A DNA stretch of 64,000 bases from CAVSLM01 sp963728895. Lineage in GTDB: Bacteria > Pseudomonadota > Gammaproteobacteria > JBBQDK01. Positions 58,660 through 64,000 of this stretch are shown here, one piece after another; the stretch's first letter is position 1, and every line of letters starts with the position of its first letter. The stretch spans positions 62,001 to 126,000 of the forward strand of contig CAVSLM010000012.1 in the NCBI GenBank assembly GCA_963728895.1. Reading direction: 5' to 3'. The notes under the pieces were generated by a model that saw only the letters and a program-made list of their open reading frames with translations, was not told where the DNA came from and did no database searches. The position numbers and the translations under genes are program-made.

Positions 58660-58715
58660 TGCCAATTCCGCCAGTTCCCGGGATGCTGGTGAGATTAGCA
58701 GGCTGAGCGCCCTTG
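58660..58715 (-). repeat. REP-like intergenic repeat, family 1 copy G (reversed)
   Basis: Read on the minus strand: CTAATCTCACCAGCATCCCG then GGAACTGGCGGAATTGGCAG. It lies at the junction of the duplicated units. Confidence 0.7.
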
Positions 58716-58786
58716 CTCTGCCCATCACAAAAGGAGGTCCCCTCTCCCGCATTGCGCGCGAGGGGGGCCGAAGAGTGGTAAAGGTG

Positions 58787-58815
58787 GGCGGCGGAGTCTT
58801 GGAGGCTCCGCCGAC
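58787..58815 (-). terminator. Terminator-like hairpin after peptide gene 3
   Basis: Stem GGCGGCGGAG / CTCCGCCGAC (one mismatch) with the same 9-base loop as after gene 2. Confidence 0.55.
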
Positions 58816-58833
58816 CCGGAGAGAAGCAACTGC

Positions 58834-59115
58834 TTAGTCGAAGTAGAGGCCGCCGAAATTGATGTTGTTCTGCGCGCGCTGCGTCGGCTTGATCACGGAC
58901 TTGATGTCGTCGGCGAAAGCAACGTTGTTGCCGTTCGCGTTGTCGATCTTCTGCACCTGCCCGATCTCCTGCGCGGCGCTGAAATCCACGCGGCTGCTGT
59001 AGGAGGAAAACACCGGGAACAGAGGCAGCGCCAGGCGGCCACCGCGCACCGCGGTCATCGCCGCACCGTCCAGCTCCGTGCTCTTGCTCAGGTCCTTGAT
59101 CATCAGCTTGGTCAT
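58834..59115 (-). CDS. Double-glycine-leader peptide, paralogue 3
   Basis: 93 residues. Leader MTKLMIKDLSKSTELDGAAM then TAVRGG, mature start RLALPLFPVFSSYSSRVDFS, middle AQEIGQVQKIDNANGNNVAF, end NNINFGGLYFD. The charged ADDIKSVIKPTQRAQ segment is shared with paralogue 2. Only the last six residues clearly differ between 2 and 3, a pattern expected when the tail is under different selection. Confidence 0.8.
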   Translation of the reverse strand: MTKLMIKDLSKSTELDGAAMTAVRGGRLALPLFPVFSSYSSRVDFSAAQEIGQVQKIDNANGNNVAFADDIKSVIKPTQRAQNNINFGGLYFD

Positions 59116-59137
59116 GGTCGTAATCTCCAGTATCAGT

Positions 59138-59185
59138 TCATCGTAAGTGGGTTGGTTTGGTGTCCTGCATGAGCCAGTTGCTCAT
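59138..59185 (-). other. Short upstream ORF and hairpin before peptide gene 3
   Basis: MSNWLMQDTKPTHLR, 15 residues, starting in the hairpin 59168-59186. The first eight residues are identical to those before gene 2. Confidence 0.4.
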
Positions 59186-59196
59186 GTCCCGGATAG

Positions 59197-59212
59197 AGCA
59201 GGCGCCGTGCCA
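59197..59212 (-). promoter_or_regulatory. Sigma-54 promoter of GG-leader peptide gene 3
   Basis: TGGCACGGCGCCTGCT on the minus strand, 82 bases before the ATG. The GTTCGATCGAAC palindrome is at 59305-59316, again 93 bases upstream. Confidence 0.75.
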
Positions 59213-59814
59213 GATGTCGATCTACGGATTATTCTTACGTAAGCACAGGGACTTGTGTCCCGCCGGCCGCCAGCAGGCACAGCCTGCAACGCACCAGATG
59301 ACGGGTTCGATCGAACGGTTTGCAAGCCGGTGTACGCCATGAGACGTCAACCACGGTGCCGTCTCCCTCACCTCACTTCACTTCCGCAAACTCACCAGGC
59401 TTTTGCCGCAGCGGAAAGTCTCGTGGATGGCAGCGAATCGTCGCTGGTCACACATCAGTGGCGCCCGAACAGATCGTCCCTCCGCGGGCGCTGCCGCATC
59501 CTGCAGTTTCCGGTTCAAGTTGCGGCGCGGACGTCAATGTAGGATGGATAAGCGCAGCGCATCCATCATCACCGCCCACCCACCACCCGACTCGGAACGG
59601 CGGATGCCCTGTAGAGAAGGGGAGGACCGATGGGGACCGAAGGGGTCAGACTCGATTGATCGAGGCTGGGACTTCGACTGCTGAGTTGCACCACGCGCAG
59701 TCCGTGCGTATCGGACCGTAGGCCAGCGCCCCGCCCACCAGGGTCCGGAGCAGACTTTCCCACCCGCTGAAGAGCATCTGCTCCATGCATCCCTCCGTCG
59801 CCGAACGCTGAGGG

Positions 59815-60363
59815 TCAGGGGCGCTGCGAAGCCTCGCCGGCACCCCTTTGTTGGCCATCCGCCTTGAATCCCTCATGGAACGTGACTTCGCCGTGCGGAA
59901 CGTGCCCGTCGAAAGTCAGTGCGAGGAAGACTTCCCGTGGAACTCCCTGGTGGACAAATCCCGGCAGGTTCGCGAAGCCGAGCTTCTTGTAGTACTCGGG
60001 ATGCCCCACGAGACAACAGCCGCCCGCCTGCATGCCCTTCAGTCGTGACAATCCTTCCTGGATGAGGGCCTTGCCAATGCCCTGGCGCTGGTATTCCGGC
60101 AGGACCGCAACAGGCCCCAGTCCGTACCAGCCATTTGTGCCGTTCGAAATAGTCACAGGCGAGAACGCGATGTGCCCGATGACACGGCCATCCGATTCCG
60201 CGACGAGGGAAACCGTAAGAGTCCCGGCGGCACGCAGCGCCTCGATGATGAACTGCTCAGTGTGGTTGCTGATCTCCAACGTCTGGAACGCTGCAATGGT
60301 CACATCGCTGATGGCTTCGATATCGTCGTTCGTCTCGTTCCTGATGCGGATGCGTGAACTCAT
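59815..60363 (-). CDS. GNAT family N-acetyltransferase
   Basis: 182 residues from the ATG at 60363. The frame is open further upstream but without family sequence. The fold signature is IRNETNDDIEAISDVTIAAF at the start, VIGHIAFSPVTI in strand 4, and the acetyl-CoA loop VAVLPEYQRQGIGKALIQEG. GHPEYYKKLGFANLPGF matches the YhbS-like subgroup. The substrate is unknown. It lies at the border of the mobile-element-rich end and might be part of that accessory DNA. Confidence 0.9.
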   Translation of the reverse strand: MSSRIRIRNETNDDIEAISDVTIAAFQTLEISNHTEQFIIEALRAAGTLTVSLVAESDGRVIGHIAFSPVTISNGTNGWYGLGPVAVLPEYQRQGIGKALIQEGLSRLKGMQAGGCCLVGHPEYYKKLGFANLPGFVHQGVPREVFLALTFDGHVPHGEVTFHEGFKADGQQRGAGEASQRP

Positions 60364-60413
60364 GATTTCGGTCTTCAAACGCCCCAGCTCAGGAACAGGT
60401 TGTTGGGCGTCGT

Positions 60414-60915
60414 TCACGTACAGATCGCATCCGCAAGGGCGCGAAGGAGCTTCGCGCCGTCTCTGCGCCATGCACTCCCGTGCATGCACGCGAGCGTGGT
60501 CGGGTCAGTTGCAGCCAGCCTCTCCAGCATCTGGCGCGCATTCTTGGTGTGAGAGAAATAGTCCATTTGGTGACGGAACGCTTCGCTTGGCCCGAGGATG
60601 TCAGATTCGGTAATGGCCGGGTTGTCGGAACCACCCTGCGTGAACAGATCGCCGCACAGAAGCGTACGGGTTCGTCCCTCCATGATGAAGCCGCATTCCC
60701 ACGCGTGCGGCAGGTGCGGTGCGTCAAACCAGCGCATCGCGTGCTTGCCGAGCGAGACTGACTCACCGTCCGCGAGCGCGCGAGGCGGTCGGTCCGCGAG
60801 GTCGTTGCTCGCCACCATCGCCGCAACGGTTCCGCACAGCGGCGCTGCCTGCGGCGCAACAGCAAGCCATTCGTTGAGCGCCCCGCACTCGTCGGCCTCG
60901 ACGTGGAAATCGGGG
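60414..60915 (-). pseudogene. MBL-fold metallo-hydrolase, N-terminal half lost
   Basis: Reading from FHVEADECGALNEWLAVAPQ through WFDAPHLPHAWECGFIMEGR, LLCGDLFTQGGSDN and LACMHGSAW gives the second half of a flavodiiron-like MBL protein. The Glu in HVEADE, Asp in CGDLF and His in MHGS are late metal ligands. The upstream HxHxDH part is missing: at 60913 the sequence changes to an inverted-repeat element. The frame continues through that element as a chance fusion. Confidence 0.75.
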
Positions 60916-61009
60916 GACAGTTTACTCAATCCATGAATAGTCCCGCGCTCCCCACGGTCAGTAGGCCGTCCCGTCAGCTGAATCCCCAACAATTGAGTAA
61001 ACTGTCCCC
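60913..61009. mobile_element. Short inverted-repeat element (MITE-like), copy 1
   Basis: 97 bp bounded by an 18-bp perfect inverted repeat (GGGGACAGTTTACTCAAT / ATTGAGTAAACTGTCCCC). It cuts the MBL gene on its left and an IS transposase fragment on its right. A second copy lies at 62663-62766. Such GGGGACAG...CTGTCCCC ends resemble elements mobilised by REP-associated tyrosine transposases, though none is encoded here. Confidence 0.7.
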
Positions 61010-61228
61010 AAATTACCGCATAGGCACGATCTTCAGCAGCAGCGCCGGATCGTAGGCTGGGCGGCCGTAACGTCGTTTCGTAGCGTCGTGGAAGACCGAA
61101 AGGTCCAGCTCGTGATCGATCAGGTAACTGAGGGTGTACTCGAAGATGTCGGCAGAATCTGCTCCCGAAGTAATCGGGGTCATCTTGATCCGCTCGTAGC
61201 AGTGGATCGTTATAGCGGGCCATCCCAA
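61010..61228 (-). mobile_element. IS1182-like transposase N-terminal fragment
   Basis: Near 61222 the minus strand reads MARYN, then after a shift ERIKMTPITSGADSADIFEY and TLSYLIDHELDLSVFHDATK, then RPAYDPALLLKIV. This is the conserved N-terminus of IS1182-type transposases. It stops at the inverted-repeat element, so everything after the first 70 codons is gone. Confidence 0.65.
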
Positions 61229-61311
61229 TCCCTGATGGTCCGCTAATCGTCATTCATCACGTTCTGGCACAGCGGACGCGCGAATTATAGGGCGAAATCG
61301 GCTTTTCTACG

Positions 61312-61386
61312 ACTCAACGCGCCGGCTCAGGGGCGCACAACAGCGCAGCGCCGCTGTTGCGCGTCCCCTGCAGCCTGAAGTTGGGC
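61312..61386. other. attC-like integron recombination site 1
   Basis: Ends ACTCAAC (RYYYAAC) and GTTGGGC (GTTRRRY) bound a 75-bp imperfect palindrome. Arms such as GGCTCAGGGG and CCCCTGCAGCC pair with a single unpaired G, the extrahelical base typical of attC. The stop of the adjacent gene lies 4 bases from the core. Confidence 0.65.
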
Positions 61387-61389
61387 GTC

Positions 61390-62236
61390 CTACACCACTT
61401 TCCTCTGGAGCAGAGCCCCATCAATCTCTTCGGAGACATCGCGAACCGCGTCGATAGCATCCCGAACGTATGTCGCTGTGACAGGGATTCGGTCGCCATC
61501 CTTTAACGAGCCGTCCCATCCACTCCAGGAATCGTCTTGACACCGATGATCCATTGTGCACCACGAGATGCCGCACCTCGACCGCTTCAAGGAGTTTTCT
61601 ATAGTGCGACGTTTGCCGATCAACAGTGACACCGAAGCGTCGCTCCAGGTACTCCGTGACACCAGATAGGCCCGAGAAGCTAGCATCGTACACCTGCTTC
61701 TCGACAGCACGGGCGAGCGCCTCGTCCAGATCCTTCGATGAGAGAAGGTCGTGGACTTTTAGGCTTGCATCTGACATGGCGCCTGGATTCTTCCTGAGAC
61801 TTTTACGTAGTACTGCCGTCAGATATAGCTCGAACGCATCAACAGTCTTGCATAAGAGCATCTCAAGCCATACCGCTCTTACGTCCTCGAAGAGGCTGCG
61901 GGAAGATGAAGTTTGCGAGAGCCTCTTAAACTTGAGCAAGTCCCGCTGCACACGCTGAACTTGTCTTGTCGTGTAACGATCGCCCTTTGCACTCGGATGG
62001 GATCTGGCAAGAGAAACGAACGACTCGACGAAATCCGGAAGGACCCTCGAAACATAGGACTGCAGCACGAACATTGACTGAAGGCGGTACAACCTCAGCC
62101 AAAGCTCCGCCCACTCAATTGTTGCGCCGAGCCCAGGCGGTCGGCGGTCGGGTCGTGGAGGTGCGGAGCGCTTGGCGACGCGAAAACGCCGCAGGAATGC
62201 TCGTAGCCTGCGGCGTTTTGGTGTCCAACGGTTCAT
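61390..62236 (-). pseudogene. HEPN-like cassette protein, one frameshift
   Basis: Reading from the ATG at 62236 gives an Arg-rich start, then helical sequence (QRVQRDLLKFKRLSQTSSSR, FELYLTAVLRKSLRKN). Near the end, VEVRHLVVHNGSSVSRRFLE contains an R-x4-H motif like those of HEPN-type (RiboL-PSP/MAE_28990-like) domains. A G-run near 61520 needs one G removed to continue as EWMDGSLKDGDRIPVTATYV and finish at 61390 after QRKVV; the repaired length is 281 residues. The gene fills the space between two attC-like sites with its stop next to the core, as in an integron cassette. HEPN proteins are often toxins or defence RNases. Function here is unproven. Confidence 0.6.
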
Positions 62237-62260
62237 TTACCTACCGAGTCTGCTCGGGAC

Positions 62261-62324
62261 GCCCAACAGCTAAGCATTTGTCCGTTGTGCGCAGTCCAGC
62301 ATGACGGACAAATGTCTGTTGGAC
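62261..62324. other. attC-like integron recombination site 2
   Basis: GCCCAAC and GTTGGAC cores bound a 64-bp palindrome: CCAACAG and CATTTGTCCGT on the left pair with ACGGACAAATG and CTGTTGG on the right, with a 5-against-1 internal bulge and an 18-base loop. It lies 25 bases before the cassette gene start. Confidence 0.65.
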
Positions 62325-62662
62325 TAAGCCGCTCCACTGCGGAGGTTTGGTCCACGCGCGAGCCCTCTTCTATTTAGAGGGGATTGTATTGCGGCGGGAC
62401 GAGGTTGTCGAAGCCGCGGCGCCCGGTGGGTGCGGTCCTGAGCGGCGCGGCGCGCGTCGTCGCGGTGCGATTGCGCGGTTCCGGCGGATGCTTTGACAAT
62501 GTCATTGGGCCGTTTTTCACGTTCGGCACGAGCGCGCTCCCAGGCCGTCCGGCGGCCTGTCGGAAGTGAACTGCTGGACGGCGTTGGTGCTGCGCTACGT
62601 TTTGCGTGCTCCACCTCCGTCGTCGCGTTTCGGGTCCAGAGCGGCGATCACCCGGGAAATCG
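62325..62662. other. Region without a recognised gene
   Basis: On the minus strand one frame ends TGRRGFDNLVPPQYNPL and could be the C-terminus of a lost gene. I cannot assign it to a family. Confidence 0.35.
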
Positions 62663-62766
62663 GGGGACAGTTTACTTTTTACTCAATCCATGAATAGTCC
62701 CGCGCTCCCCACGGTCAGTAGGCCGTCCCGTCAGCTGAATCCCCAACAATTGAGTAAACTGTCCCC
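62663..62766. mobile_element. Short inverted-repeat element (MITE-like), copy 2
   Basis: 104 bp, same orientation and almost the same sequence as copy 1, with TTTACTT inserted after GGGGACAGTTTACT. Its right end abuts the IS91-like remnant. Confidence 0.7.
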
Positions 62767-63018
62767 GAATTACCGGCGGGCGAAGACTTCCTGTGGCTAA
62801 TCCTGCAACACGTGCTGCCCAAGGGCTTTCGCCGCGTGCGCGATTACGGCTTTCTCCATGGCAACGGCAAGCGCATCCTGGCCGTGGTGCAGTTCGCGCT
62901 ACACGTGATGATTGCCGCCGCGGCGCCGAAACCGCGGCCGCCCGTGCCCTGTCCGACCTGTCGCTGCCCCATGCACGTGCTAGCTGTGATCTCTGCCAGT
63001 CCCCCTCGTTCCGGATAG
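62767..63018 (+). mobile_element. IS91-like transposase C-terminal remnant
   Basis: The plus-strand frame reads GEDFLWLILQHVLPKGFRRV, RDYGFLHGNGKRILAVVQFA and, after a proline-rich stretch, CPTCRCPMHVLAVI, then a stop. LPKGFRRVRDYGFLHG is the conserved end of IS91-family Y2 transposases. Only the last 80 or so codons remain. Confidence 0.75.
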
Positions 63019-63227
63019 CCGCACATCGGGTGCAACGACTTCCATTCACTTGCACAGGAGACCCGCTCGCCCTGATGCCACAACGTTGATTCGGCATTGG
63101 CTTCCCAATGGCCAAGGCCTGCGCTCGCCTCGCAAACAAGTTCCTGCCGTACCGAGTGCTCCGGCAAGCGAACTCCCGAAAAGATATTTGCCCATAAATA
63201 GCTCGCCTCAAACTCAGTGGCGGGCTC

Positions 63228-63285
63228 GTCCAACACACGGATCAGATCGCGGCTGCGCGCGATCTATCCTTATTCGTTATGTTGC
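63228..63285. other. attC-like site 3
   Basis: GTCCAAC core and GTTATGT (one mismatch to GTTRRRY) bound a stem GGATCAGATCGCG / CGCGATCTATCC with an extrahelical C. The stop of the next gene overlaps the second core. Confidence 0.5.
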
Positions 63286-63537
63286 ATTTTGCTCTTCTCG
63301 GTATTTCCGGTTTGCTTCACGGATAAGGGAAACCACGCAATAGATAAAGAGCCCGAGAAATAATACCGTTAAGGCCAAAGCACTGTATGTCCAATGCGCC
63401 GCCCGATCGGGAGGCCAGCGCTCTGGCGCTGCGGCGCTAAGCCAGGCATAAAACACAACGCTACCGCCGGCGTAAAAGGTGGCAGGCACCGACAAGAGCA
63501 AGGCAACCCATAGAAATATTTTTCTTCGCTTAGTCAT
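63277..63537 (-). CDS. Small two-helix membrane protein (possible integron cassette gene)
   Basis: 86 residues: MTKRRKIFLWVALLLSVPAT, a second helix SALALTVLFLGLFIYCVVSL and a charged tail REANRKYREEQNAT. No family is recognised. Base composition is clearly lower in GC than the main genome. The same GTTATGTTGC string is found just before its start (63541-63551, reversed) and at its end (63276-63285). This and the adjoining attC-like palindrome suggest that it entered as a cassette. Confidence 0.6.
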   Translation of the reverse strand: MTKRRKIFLWVALLLSVPATFYAGGSVVFYAWLSAAAPERWPPDRAAHWTYSALALTVLFLGLFIYCVVSLIREANRKYREEQNAT

Positions 63538-64000
63538 GGTGCAACATAACAGTGATTGGACGGCAAACTGCCGTGATAAAATGCGGCATCCTGCCGTTCA
63601 TCTCTGACGTGGCTCACCATCAGATTCTCCCCCCGCTTTCCGGTAGGCGCGGTCTGTGCCGTCTCGGAACAATATATTACGATTCCTTTCTGTGATCGAC
63701 TTCGGGCGTCGACGTCTTGCGGTCGCGTGAACATAGACCGGTCAGTGCCGCCTATCGACACCCCGCTTGATGTGGACAGCAACGGCAGGGGAGGTGGCGA
63801 TCATGGAATTCCGGGGACAGTTTCTGGGTCAGTTTCCTCATTTCATTTCCGCTTGGGCCCCGCCCCTTGCGGCACCACCAGCGGCGTCAGCACCGGCACC
63901 ATCACCCGCGACTCATTCGTTTCCTACACCTCGATCACCGCCTACTGGCAACTCGACCGGCACTTTGTGCGCGTACGGTATGCAGCCGGGGTCAGGTAGC
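63538..64000. other. End region without a supported gene
   Basis: A GGAATTCCGGGGACAGTTT string at 63805-63823 resembles one end of the MITE-like element. Short open frames on both strands show no family features. Confidence 0.35.

Larger units (their letters stand above)
57757..59691. repeat. Tandem duplication containing GG-leader peptide genes 2 and 3
   Basis: Two diverged copies run from about 57757-58630 and 58721-59691. Both open with ATCACAAAAGGAG, continue through terminator, peptide gene, upstream ORF, sigma-54 promoter and GTTCGATCGAAC site, and end at GGGGTCAGACTCGATTGATC and GCTGAGTTGCAC. The promoter and coding parts are best conserved, which suggests selection after duplication. 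Confidence 0.75.

Noticed and set aside
63534..63999. Short frames at the right edge (82 and 90 residues)
   Set aside because: No start signal, no family features, and they cross mobile-element debris.

Overview
The window is about 64 kb of GC-rich DNA. It looks like the chromosome of an aerobic, environmental Gamma- or Betaproteobacterium. Clues are an alternative complex III (ActABCDEF) joined to a cytochrome c oxidase operon, a pstSCAB operon, PAS-rich hybrid histidine kinases, a sigma-54 activator, and several families of small intergenic palindromic repeats. No rRNA, tRNA or CRISPR array was seen. Gene starts are mostly ATG with many ATGA or GTGA overlaps, so operons are tight.

Layout: 1-687, end of an ECF/CbiO-type ABC ATPase. 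990-2095, ECF sigma factor plus a ChrR-like cupin anti-sigma. 2464-6382, DUF4331, TPR and HupE/UreJ genes. 6430-10303 (minus), pstSCAB with a near-consensus Pho box in the unexpected orientation. 10560-14552, SYLF remnant, a free-standing adenylation-carrier protein, an M48 lipoprotein protease and a PRC-barrel protein. 14944-16362, a secreted protein of about 27 Gly/Pro/Gln/Met repeats. 16577-28900, act genes, SCO protein and coxBACD. 28984-31395, a five-copy tandem DNA repeat. 31495-37419, an SDR protein, small envelope proteins, OmpA lipoprotein and a Pmp3 protein. 37492-43872, TlpA-like thioredoxin, a 1564-residue CheB-CheR-PAS-GAF-kinase-receiver protein and a cupin.

The most interesting region is 44287-59212. 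A Fap-like (functional-amyloid-like) locus holds a glycine-rich secreted protein, two small exported proteins with similar Asn-rich C-termini, a signal-peptide-bearing C39 peptidase, and an outer-membrane barrel with an N-terminal coiled coil. Upstream of the barrel gene, in the same direction, is a sigma-54 activator. Three paralogous 91-94 residue peptides with double-glycine leaders lie at 50717, 57869 and 58834. Each has a TGGCAC-N5-CTGCT sigma-54 promoter, a conserved hairpin/short upstream ORF and a terminator-like hairpin. The glycine-rich gene also has a sigma-54-like promoter. I infer one sigma-54 regulon for a secreted fibre or peptide system, possibly with C39 processing. This is a hypothesis.

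From about 57 kb the sequence becomes mosaic: IS630, IS1182-like and IS91-like transposase remnants, two copies of a short inverted-repeat element, a 30-bp inverted repeat, and two strong plus one weaker attC-like sites around small minus-strand genes (an integron-cassette remnant without visible integrase).

At least twelve single-base indels interrupt otherwise conserved genes, eight of them within 1 kb of coxA-coxC. Restoring them gives full-length proteins, so consensus error is the first explanation to test.
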